Shown in pieces: positions 55,354-64,000 of a stretch of DNA of 64,000 bases. How positions within the stretch are numbered: position 1 is the stretch's first letter; each line of letters starts with the position of its first letter. Below the pieces are notes generated by a model that was not told the origin of the DNA, made no database searches, and saw nothing but the letters and a program-made list of their open reading frames with translations. A program made the translations under genes and the position numbers. Origin of the DNA: Rhynchopus euleeides (taxonomy: Eukaryota; Euglenozoa; Diplonemea; Diplonemida; Diplonemidae); contig OY723278.1 of assembly GCA_963210315.1 (NCBI GenBank), forward strand, positions 1,054,001-1,118,000. The letters are read 5' to 3'.

Positions 55354-57993
55354 TCACGCCTGCGGGCTGATCAGGTAGTCGTATGTGTAAGCCAGGAACT
55401 CGTTGAACTTCGTCGATGGCGTGTTGGCCACAACCAGGTACAGCTTCTCCCCTGCAGCAGCACCCACTGTCACCGTCACAGGCACCCCCGCAGTGGTGAC
55501 CGGCAGCTTGTGGTACGTGCGCGTCCCCGTCTGTGCGTTGTACACCACTGCCTGCGCCCGGAACTCCGAGTACGACGGGTTGGTTGTGGATGGCTTGATC
55601 CCAACCTGGTATGTGGCGTCGGCCGTGACATCCACCTCGTACGCGTTGTATGCCCAGTCACCGATCTTGTAGCGGTCCGGCACAGCCACCCACGCCGCGC
55701 CCGTCCCGCCCGCGCTGTAGAACTCTGTGATCTTGTTGTCCACCTCCGAGTCCGGGAGCGGGGTCGCGGCATTCTTGTTGTTGTTGTTCATGCGGTTGAA
55801 GGACCCGATCTCGGAGGCCAGGAATGTCTCGGCGTAGTCCATGTCCCACGTCGTCACACGTGCCGCAAAGTCGCTGAACACATCGCGCATGTCGAACCCG
55901 GCATCCCGCAGCGTCGTGTACATCCCCTCCGCAGGGGTGCCGCTGATCGGGGCCAGCCCGAGCACCGCGCGGCTGTACACCTTCCCGATGAAGAAGCCGT
56001 CCCCCAGCACGTGGTGCGTGACGTACCACTCCCAGATGGACGCCCCGTACTGGTGGCCCCCCTTCGAGAAGTCAATGATCCCGTCCTCAAACACCGAGCT
56101 CTGCGTGGTCCACAGCGCCAGCTGCGGCTGCAGCGTGTACATCCCGAGGATCGTGTCGTATGCGGTCGGCTTCTGCGCGAACGCCCCCCACGATGCGGTC
56201 GACTCGGCCAGGAACTTCGTGTTCCCCCCGGTGCGTGACTGGTACGAGTGGAAGTTCTCGTGCAGCACGTACTGGTTCCACGGGCTCTCAAAGTTGAACT
56301 TGCTGACCCACGACCTGCGGTACCCCTCGGACAGGAGCACGGTGCGCGCCTTCGCAAGCTCAGCGCACAGCCCCCCGTGCACGTACATCCCGGCCTCCAT
56401 CACGTTGTGCTCCCACACCATGTCGTGCCCGGACAGCTGGTACTCGAAGCTCTCCTGCGTCGTGTCCACCACCCCGGCAGGCCAGTAGATGCAGTAGTAC
56501 ACCCCGCACAGGTAGTTCGGGTACTCTGCGTCCGGCACCGCCATGCTGAGCGCGCTGCCGCAGTCGTCCCCCAGCCCCGAGATCTCCGCTGCTGCCAGCG
56601 CCCTCTCGTACACACGCACGTCCCACACCTTCCCGGCGTAGCGCCCGACCGTCAGCACACCGCCCAGCGCCGCCGGCGCGACGCTGAGGCTCTGCTCCAC
56701 ACTGTGCCCGTTCACAACCACGATGATGCTGTCGCTGAAGAGCTGCACGACGGCGTGGTTGCAGCTGCGGTGGAGGAGCTCCTGGGCACTGGGCACCGTC
56801 GTCCCCCCCACCGTCACGGAGAGCTTCCCGCCCACCTCCGCCACCACCAGCGTCCCGAAGGTCAGCACCGTCCCGCTCTGGCCGGCCGCTGTCGGCATCA
56901 GCTTGAAGGACAGCGTGGCTGCCGGTGCCACCGCCTGCTGGCCAAAATCCACCCGCACCACCTTGTCCGTCATGTACACCGTGCTCTCGTACGGGAAGAC
57001 GTCCGCGCTCCTGTCGTTCGCCACAAGGTCCACCGTCACGGGGTGCTGGTTCCCCGACAGGTCTGCGTACGCAAACTGAAGCGGCACATAGGCAGCCAGG
57101 CTGTCCACCGGCCCTTTCCCGAGGGACTCCAGCGAGCAGGTGGCCTCGCAGCGCCCGAACGAACACGTCTCCCCAGCAGCACACACCCCGCAGTTGACTG
57201 TGTTGCCATTGCCGTCGCGAATCGCACCGCACACAGCCCCCTTCTGTGCGCACAGCGCGGCGATGTTCGTCGTGGGAACGGGCGTCGGCGCCACAGTCAC
57301 CACACATGGCGCCATTGCGTCGGCAACGTCGGTGATGGCGGAGTTCGCGAAGCTGACGTGGTCCACGAAGAACTCGCCGCCCCTCCCCCAGGGGGACCCG
57401 CCCAGGTGGTACTCCCCGATCGCCATCCCACCGTACCTCGAGTTCTGACGCAGGTCCATTGCAACCTGCTCCTCCAGCACCACCTGCCCGTCAACCCACA
57501 GCCGCAGGGTCGTGCTGGCCGCCGTATACGTCAGCATCACATGCGCCCACTCACCAATACGCAGCGTTGCCGAGCTCATTGCCCAGGTCACGAGGGTGCG
57601 GACCCCGACCCTCCCCGTCCCGTCCACCCACACCCATGCACCCCAGGGGCCCCGGCTCCCGTCGGTGTCCTTGAAGGTGGCCCCGATTGCGAACAGCGCC
57701 CGCCCCCCGAACGACACAGGCTTCACATGCCCGGCCATGGAGAAGTCCACGTTCCCTGTGGGTGCCCCGTTCGACGCCCCGAGGTTGATGAAGTCGCCAG
57801 AAAGCATGTGGTACGACTGCCCGCACACGGCATCGGCACCGCTCCCGAGTGCGATCTGCTTCCCAGAGCTGGTCAGCCCGTAGGTGTCAGTTGCCGTCGG
57901 CCCGTCCAGCGTGTACTGCGAGTAGATGCTCCCCTGTGCTCCGGCACAGAGAGCGAGCACCGCTGCCACATGCGGCACCAGCCGCTGCTGCAT
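55354..57993 (-). CDS. LamG plus HExxH metalloprotease-like protein, copy 3
   Basis: 879 aa, protein identical to copies 1 and 2, at +4,677 from copy 2. Confidence 0.85.
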   Translation of the reverse strand: MQQRLVPHVAAVLALCAGAQGSIYSQYTLDGPTATDTYGLTSSGKQIALGSGADAVCGQSYHMLSGDFINLGASNGAPTGNVDFSMAGHVKPVSFGGRALFAIGATFKDTDGSRGPWGAWVWVDGTGRVGVRTLVTWAMSSATLRIGEWAHVMLTYTAASTTLRLWVDGQVVLEEQVAMDLRQNSRYGGMAIGEYHLGGSPWGRGGEFFVDHVSFANSAITDVADAMAPCVVTVAPTPVPTTNIAALCAQKGAVCGAIRDGNGNTVNCGVCAAGETCSFGRCEATCSLESLGKGPVDSLAAYVPLQFAYADLSGNQHPVTVDLVANDRSADVFPYESTVYMTDKVVRVDFGQQAVAPAATLSFKLMPTAAGQSGTVLTFGTLVVAEVGGKLSVTVGGTTVPSAQELLHRSCNHAVVQLFSDSIIVVVNGHSVEQSLSVAPAALGGVLTVGRYAGKVWDVRVYERALAAAEISGLGDDCGSALSMAVPDAEYPNYLCGVYYCIYWPAGVVDTTQESFEYQLSGHDMVWEHNVMEAGMYVHGGLCAELAKARTVLLSEGYRRSWVSKFNFESPWNQYVLHENFHSYQSRTGGNTKFLAESTASWGAFAQKPTAYDTILGMYTLQPQLALWTTQSSVFEDGIIDFSKGGHQYGASIWEWYVTHHVLGDGFFIGKVYSRAVLGLAPISGTPAEGMYTTLRDAGFDMRDVFSDFAARVTTWDMDYAETFLASEIGSFNRMNNNNKNAATPLPDSEVDNKITEFYSAGGTGAAWVAVPDRYKIGDWAYNAYEVDVTADATYQVGIKPSTTNPSYSEFRAQAVVYNAQTGTRTYHKLPVTTAGVPVTVTVGAAAGEKLYLVVANTPSTKFNEFLAYTYDYLISPQA

Positions 57994-58846
57994 TGCAAAC
58001 GGGGAAGGGGAGGGGGAAGGGGGTGGGGGTGCAGGTGCGGGGTTGTGTGGTGAAGTCTGTTATGACAAGGTGGGTGGTGCATCATGCGATGTAATGCAGC
58101 GCAATGCAGTGCAGTGCAGTGCAGCGCTACTGACGCGGGAGGCTCCCAAAGCTGAGAAATGGGATGTGGGTTGGGGCAGCCCAGTGTCAGCTGACGTACG
58201 ATTTTCCGCACACAAGGCCATGTGCGCTGTGTGTATGTGTGTGATTTGCTGCGGGGCTGCTCTCTGGCAACACCGGGCAATCACCACATTCAACAGGCTG
58301 TTTCTATGTCATGCGGGGTTGGTCCTCCACAAGCAGCCCAATAGGACTGAGGCAGGGGTTTGTGACCCAAACGTTCGTTCCTCTGTGGAGGTCGCAGGCC
58401 TGGCGGCACAGGCGGTCCTCCACCCCGGGGTCACGAATGGGGGAGAGCACGGGGGGGCGGGACACCCCCACCCCAGGCAGCGCACGTGTAGTCGACAGCC
58501 GCCCTGCAGGACAGCAGGGCAGGCTGGTGTCTATGCGGCTGGGGAGGGGCGCTCATCCCATCCCATGCAGCAGCATCGGTCCCCCTCTCTCAGCAAGGGG
58601 GAAGCTATAGAATTGTAGTGCCAAAAGAACCGGCAGCAGGAAGAGGATTAAGAGGGGGAAAAGGGGGAAGGGGAAGAGGAAGCGACAAGGGAGAAGGGCA
58701 TCGGGGCTCTGTCTGCCGTGTGGGCAGATGATGTTGGCCAGCAGGATGCGGAGGGATGGCCTTGGCAACAACGGAGATAGGTGCACACACTGCTGCTGCT
58801 GCTGCGGCCACCCAGCCCTGCTCCGTCGAAAAGGGATAAGCGGGCA

Positions 58847-58882
58847 GGGAGGGAGGGAGGGAGGGAGGGAGGGAGGGAGGGG
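58847..58882. repeat. GGGA microsatellite, unit 4 (36 bp)
   Basis: Nine GGGA units, as in units 2 and 3. Confidence 0.95.
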
Positions 58883-60030
58883 GCAGGGTGCGATGGGGAA
58901 CAGTTGATTAAAAAAGTTTTGGGGGAAGTCACCCTTTTCTTCAAAAGGGGCCATGTATGCGCATTCCCGCCCAGAAGACTTGGAGGTGTATTCTCTGTTT
59001 GCACGAACGGCACTGGCGCATGTGGCCAAGAACCGAACGCCGACATGAGTCGTTGAGGTTTGAAGGTATAGATGGTCTATCTCGAACAAAACCTCGAACA
59101 AAGATCGACCTCCTGCGTCATAGTTGCTGGTGGGTGGCGCGAGGGGACGGGGGCAGGGAAGGGAGGGGGGTAAAAGAAAAAGCGCAACGCGGTCAAAGAG
59201 TGAAACAAAAAGAGCAGGGCAGCAATACCAGGGGGGTGCAAAGGTTATGCCACACATACACAAGAGGACATAGTGTACCGTTGCACAAGAGAAGCAACCC
59301 CGTGGACTACCCACAAAACCGCAACAGCCACTGTGTTGCATAAACCGGGCGCCTGTCAAATGCAGCCCGGGGGATGATGTGATATGTTCAAGGTGGTCCG
59401 TAAAACAAACTACGGATGAGGGGGTGCACCGAGAGATCCAGGGAGAGGAGAGGCTCCAAAAAAGCTGGTGTGCCCCTCGGGACTCTGGGCGGAGGAGAGG
59501 GTGTGACACCCCCATTGTGTTTAAAAAAAATGCAAAGAGTAGATCAAAGGCAGGTCGTGGGCACTGTGAGTCACAGAAGCATAGGTCCTGCTGGCTCACA
59601 GGGGCCACGACAAACTGGCGACGGGTGTCGGTCGCTTCGAGGGCCACGCGACACCTTTTTTTAAACATCGGATATCCGCCTTACATCTGCGCAGTGCAGG
59701 AAAGGAGAGGGGTTGTATACCCCGCGCAGAAAAGAGCAACATAGACGATTCACACATTGGCCAGCCCCCGTGCCCAGACCCTGGCTGTGCACATTTGGCT
59801 GGATGTAGAGCCATCTATTAATTCCGTTTATGATTCTGTTTCCGTTAGGCTTCTCGTGATTATTATTACTTTTGCCAAGCCCCGCCATAGCGGAAGGACC
59901 GCCGTGGGAAGGACAGCAACTGTTCCCACTCTGCGTGCATCGGAATGTCCTATTTCCGCCGGTTCAGGACCTCACCAAATACCAGCAACCAGCGGAATCG
60001 CCATGGAAAGAGGACACACCCTGCAACCCC

Positions 60031-62670
60031 TCACGCCTGCGGGCTGATCAGGTAGTCGTATGTGTAAGCCAGGAACTCGTTGAACTTCGTCGATGGCGTG
60101 TTGGCCACAACCAGGTACAGCTTCTCCCCTGCAGCAGCACCCACTGTCACCGTCACAGGCACCCCCGCAGTGGTGACCGGCAGCTTGTGGTACGTGCGCG
60201 TCCCCGTCTGTGCGTTGTACACCACTGCCTGCGCCCGGAACTCCGAGTACGACGGGTTGGTTGTGGATGGCTTGATCCCAACCTGGTATGTGGCGTCGGC
60301 CGTGACATCCACCTCGTACGCGTTGTATGCCCAGTCACCGATCTTGTAGCGGTCCGGCACAGCCACCCACGCCGCGCCCGTCCCGCCCGCGCTGTAGAAC
60401 TCTGTGATCTTGTTGTCCACCTCCGAGTCCGGGAGCGGGGTCGCGGCATTCTTGTTGTTGTTGTTCATGCGGTTGAAGGACCCGATCTCGGAGGCCAGGA
60501 ATGTCTCGGCGTAGTCCATGTCCCACGTCGTCACACGTGCCGCAAAGTCGCTGAACACATCGCGCATGTCGAACCCGGCATCCCGCAGCGTCGTGTACAT
60601 CCCCTCCGCAGGGGTGCCGCTGATCGGGGCCAGCCCGAGCACCGCGCGGCTGTACACCTTCCCGATGAAGAAGCCGTCCCCCAGCACGTGGTGCGTGACG
60701 TACCACTCCCAGATGGACGCCCCGTACTGGTGGCCCCCCTTCGAGAAGTCAATGATCCCGTCCTCAAACACCGAGCTCTGCGTGGTCCACAGCGCCAGCT
60801 GCGGCTGCAGCGTGTACATCCCGAGGATCGTGTCGTATGCGGTCGGCTTCTGCGCGAACGCCCCCCACGATGCGGTCGACTCGGCCAGGAACTTCGTGTT
60901 CCCCCCGGTGCGTGACTGGTACGAGTGGAAGTTCTCGTGCAGCACGTACTGGTTCCACGGGCTCTCAAAGTTGAACTTGCTGACCCACGACCTGCGGTAC
61001 CCCTCGGACAGGAGCACGGTGCGCGCCTTCGCAAGCTCAGCGCACAGCCCCCCGTGCACGTACATCCCGGCCTCCATCACGTTGTGCTCCCACACCATGT
61101 CGTGCCCGGACAGCTGGTACTCGAAGCTCTCCTGCGTCGTGTCCACCACCCCGGCAGGCCAGTAGATGCAGTAGTACACCCCGCACAGGTAGTTCGGGTA
61201 CTCTGCGTCCGGCACCGCCATGCTGAGCGCGCTGCCGCAGTCGTCCCCCAGCCCCGAGATCTCCGCTGCTGCCAGCGCCCTCTCGTACACACGCACGTCC
61301 CACACCTTCCCGGCGTAGCGCCCGACCGTCAGCACACCGCCCAGCGCCGCCGGCGCGACGCTGAGGCTCTGCTCCACACTGTGCCCGTTCACAACCACGA
61401 TGATGCTGTCGCTGAAGAGCTGCACGACGGCGTGGTTGCAGCTGCGGTGGAGGAGCTCCTGGGCACTGGGCACCGTCGTCCCCCCCACCGTCACGGAGAG
61501 CTTCCCGCCCACCTCCGCCACCACCAGCGTCCCGAAGGTCAGCACCGTCCCGCTCTGGCCGGCCGCTGTCGGCATCAGCTTGAAGGACAGCGTGGCTGCC
61601 GGTGCCACCGCCTGCTGGCCAAAATCCACCCGCACCACCTTGTCCGTCATGTACACCGTGCTCTCGTACGGGAAGACGTCCGCGCTCCTGTCGTTCGCCA
61701 CAAGGTCCACCGTCACGGGGTGCTGGTTCCCCGACAGGTCTGCGTACGCAAACTGAAGCGGCACATAGGCAGCCAGGCTGTCCACCGGCCCTTTCCCGAG
61801 GGACTCCAGCGAGCAGGTGGCCTCGCAGCGCCCGAACGAACACGTCTCCCCAGCAGCACACACCCCGCAGTTGACTGTGTTGCCATTGCCGTCGCGAATC
61901 GCACCGCACACAGCCCCCTTCTGTGCGCACAGCGCGGCGATGTTCGTCGTGGGAACGGGCGTCGGCGCCACAGTCACCACACATGGCGCCATTGCGTCGG
62001 CAACGTCGGTGATGGCGGAGTTCGCGAAGCTGACGTGGTCCACGAAGAACTCGCCGCCCCTCCCCCAGGGGGACCCGCCCAGGTGGTACTCCCCGATCGC
62101 CATCCCACCGTACCTCGAGTTCTGACGCAGGTCCATTGCAACCTGCTCCTCCAGCACCACCTGCCCGTCAACCCACAGCCGCAGGGTCGTGCTGGCCGCC
62201 GTATACGTCAGCATCACATGCGCCCACTCACCAATACGCAGCGTTGCCGAGCTCATTGCCCAGGTCACGAGGGTGCGGACCCCGACCCTCCCCGTCCCGT
62301 CCACCCACACCCATGCACCCCAGGGGCCCCGGCTCCCGTCGGTGTCCTTGAAGGTGGCCCCGATTGCGAACAGCGCCCGCCCCCCGAACGACACAGGCTT
62401 CACATGCCCGGCCATGGAGAAGTCCACGTTCCCTGTGGGTGCCCCGTTCGACGCCCCGAGGTTGATGAAGTCGCCAGAAAGCATGTGGTACGACTGCCCG
62501 CACACGGCATCGGCACCGCTCCCGAGTGCGATCTGCTTCCCAGAGCTGGTCAGCCCGTAGGTGTCAGTTGCCGTCGGCCCGTCCAGCGTGTACTGCGAGT
62601 AGATGCTCACCTGTGCTCCGGCACAGAGAGCGAGCACCGCTGCCACATGCGGCACCAGCCGCTGCTGCAT
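60031..62670 (-). CDS. LamG plus HExxH metalloprotease-like protein, copy 4 (Gly21Val)
   Basis: 879 aa, differing from the others at one residue: Gly21 is Val (base 62609 is A instead of C on the plus strand). The change is at the predicted signal-peptide cleavage site, where a small residue is normal, so processing might shift. The zinc motif is intact. Confidence 0.85.
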   Translation of the reverse strand: MQQRLVPHVAAVLALCAGAQVSIYSQYTLDGPTATDTYGLTSSGKQIALGSGADAVCGQSYHMLSGDFINLGASNGAPTGNVDFSMAGHVKPVSFGGRALFAIGATFKDTDGSRGPWGAWVWVDGTGRVGVRTLVTWAMSSATLRIGEWAHVMLTYTAASTTLRLWVDGQVVLEEQVAMDLRQNSRYGGMAIGEYHLGGSPWGRGGEFFVDHVSFANSAITDVADAMAPCVVTVAPTPVPTTNIAALCAQKGAVCGAIRDGNGNTVNCGVCAAGETCSFGRCEATCSLESLGKGPVDSLAAYVPLQFAYADLSGNQHPVTVDLVANDRSADVFPYESTVYMTDKVVRVDFGQQAVAPAATLSFKLMPTAAGQSGTVLTFGTLVVAEVGGKLSVTVGGTTVPSAQELLHRSCNHAVVQLFSDSIIVVVNGHSVEQSLSVAPAALGGVLTVGRYAGKVWDVRVYERALAAAEISGLGDDCGSALSMAVPDAEYPNYLCGVYYCIYWPAGVVDTTQESFEYQLSGHDMVWEHNVMEAGMYVHGGLCAELAKARTVLLSEGYRRSWVSKFNFESPWNQYVLHENFHSYQSRTGGNTKFLAESTASWGAFAQKPTAYDTILGMYTLQPQLALWTTQSSVFEDGIIDFSKGGHQYGASIWEWYVTHHVLGDGFFIGKVYSRAVLGLAPISGTPAEGMYTTLRDAGFDMRDVFSDFAARVTTWDMDYAETFLASEIGSFNRMNNNNKNAATPLPDSEVDNKITEFYSAGGTGAAWVAVPDRYKIGDWAYNAYEVDVTADATYQVGIKPSTTNPSYSEFRAQAVVYNAQTGTRTYHKLPVTTAGVPVTVTVGAAAGEKLYLVVANTPSTKFNEFLAYTYDYLISPQA

Positions 62671-63523
62671 TGCAAACGGGGAAGGGGAGGGGGAAGGGGG
62701 TGGGGGTGCAGGTGCGGGGTTGTGTGGTGAAGTCTGTTATGACAAGGTGGGTGGTGCATCATGCGATGTAATGCAGCGCAATGCAGTGCAGTGCAGTGCA
62801 GCGCTACTGACGCGGGAGGCTCCCAAAGCTGAGAAATGGGATGTGGGTTGGGGCAGCCCAGTGTCAGCTGACGTACGATTTTCCGCACACAAGGCCATGT
62901 GCGCTGTGTGTATGTGTGTGATTTGCTGCGGGGCTGCTCTCTGGCAACACCGGGCAATCACCACATTCAACAGGCTGTTTCTATGTCATGCGGGGTTGGT
63001 CCTCCACAAGCAGCCCAATAGGACTGAGGCAGGGGTTTGTGACCCAAACGTTCGTTCCTCTGTGGAGGTCGCAGGCCTGGCGGCACAGGCGGTCCTCCAC
63101 CCCGGGGTCACGAATGGGGGAGAGCACGGGGGGGCGGGACACCCCCACCCCAGGCAGCGCACGTGTAGTCGACAGCCGCCCTGCAGGACAGCAGGGCAGG
63201 CTGGTGTCTATGCGGCTGGGGAGGGGCGCTCATCCCATCCCATGCAGCAGCATCGGTCCCCCTCTCTCAGCAAGGGGGAAGCTATAGAATTGTAGTGCCA
63301 AAAGAACCGGCAGCAGGAAGAGGATTAAGAGGGGGAAAAGGGGGAAGGGGAAGAGGAAGCGACAAGGGAGAAGGGCATCGGGGCTCTGTCTGCCGTGTGG
63401 GCAGATGATGTTGGCCAGCAGGATGCGGAGGGATGGCCTTGGCAACAACGGAGATAGGTGCACACACTGCTGCTGCTGCTGCGGCCACCCAGCCCTGCTC
63501 CGTCGAAAAGGGATAAGCGGGCA

Positions 63524-63611
63524 GGGAGGGAGGGAGGGAGGGAGGGAGGGAGGGAGGGAGGGAGGGAGGGAGGGAGGGAGGGAGGGAGGGAGGGAGGGAG
63601 GGAGGGAGGGG
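63524..63611. repeat. GGGA microsatellite, unit 5 (88 bp, expanded)
   Basis: Twenty-two GGGA units, 52 bp longer than in units 2-4. The difference is not a multiple of three. Confidence 0.95.
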
Positions 63612-64000
63612 GCAGGGTGCGATGGGGAACAGTTGATTAAAAAAGTTTTGGGGGAAGTCACCCTTTTCTTCAAAAGGGGCCATGTATGCGCATTCCCGCC
63701 CAGAAGACTTGGAGGTGTATTCTCTGTTTGCACGAACGGCACTGGCGCATGTGGCCAAGAACCGAACGCCGACATGAGTCGTTGAGGTTTGAAGGTATAG
63801 ATGGTCTATCTCGAACAAAACCTCGAACAAAGATCGACCTCCTGCGTCATAGTTGCTGGTGGGTGGCGCGAGGGGACGGGGGCAGGGAAGGGAGGGGGGT
63901 AAAAGAAAAAGCGCAACGCGGTCAAAGAGTGAAACAAAAAGAGCAGGGCAGCAATACCAGGGGGGTGCAAAGGTTATGCCACACATACACAAGAGGACAT

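Larger units (their letters stand above)
44309..64000. repeat. Tandem array of a 4,677-bp gene-bearing unit
   Basis: Unit 1 is 44309-48997 (4,689 bp), unit 2 48998-53674, unit 3 53675-58351, unit 4 58352-63028 (each 4,677 bp), unit 5 63029 to the window end (partial). The units are identical by eye apart from the length of a GGGA microsatellite, a base at 44336 in unit 1, and a base at 62609 in unit 4. Each full unit has one metalloprotease-like gene on the minus strand and about 2 kb of spacer. The left boundary is sharp: GCAGGGGTTTGTGACC follows unique DNA at 44308 but the unit end (AATAGGACTGAG) inside the array. The right end is not in the window. Confidence 0.97.

Overview
The window reads as nuclear DNA of a GC-rich, intron-bearing flagellated protist. 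Genes have GT-AG introns with an almost fixed GTATG donor, one gene is CFAP58 (motile axoneme), one is SF3B1 (spliceosome), and two others start with mitochondrial-type presequences. Every recognisable host gene lies on the minus strand, and most have an AG acceptor-like site about 4-30 nt before the ATG, as expected if a spliced leader is added in trans. Together these point to Euglenozoa, most likely a diplonemid-like species. This is an inference; no marker RNA gene is present to prove it.

Layout. 1-3681: 5' part of a large secreted or receptor-type sensor gene running off the left edge. 5330-6940: four-exon mitochondrial protein (possible euglenozoan ATP synthase subunit). 7396-8598: eukaryotic-type D-serine dehydratase. 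8.6-10.05 kb: non-coding, with G tracts and two oppositely oriented 9-bp satellites. 10055-13480: C2HC-finger/coiled-coil protein. 13839-16890: CFAP58. 17921-18466: KIAA1143/DUF4604 protein. 19155-20594: serine carboxypeptidase. 21377-25790: six-exon mitochondrial protein whose fifth intron carries a 1.7-kb repeat-rich insert. 27359-28489: BSD-domain protein. 29.25-29.8 kb: decayed WD40 sequence. 30.2-31.1 kb: AT-richer tandem repeat. 31313-32023: secreted, membrane-anchored MsrB/SelR-like protein. 33292-34068: single-pass membrane protein. 34933-39829: complete seven-exon SF3B1.

Two dynamic regions follow. 40343-44065 is an apparently complete hAT transposon: 966-aa transposase on the plus strand, terminal inverted repeats and a perfect 8-bp target duplication. 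From 44309 to the window end lies a tandem array of a 4,677-bp unit (four full units and part of a fifth). Each full unit carries one 879-aa secreted LamG plus HExxH metalloprotease-like gene; the four proteins are identical except for one residue.

The genes do not form one pathway: housekeeping (splicing, mitochondria, cilium) and secreted or hydrolytic functions are mixed, as is common in eukaryotic chromosomes. The most striking content is the near-identical protease array beside a recently inserted hAT element, and the one-strand organisation with AG sites before start codons.
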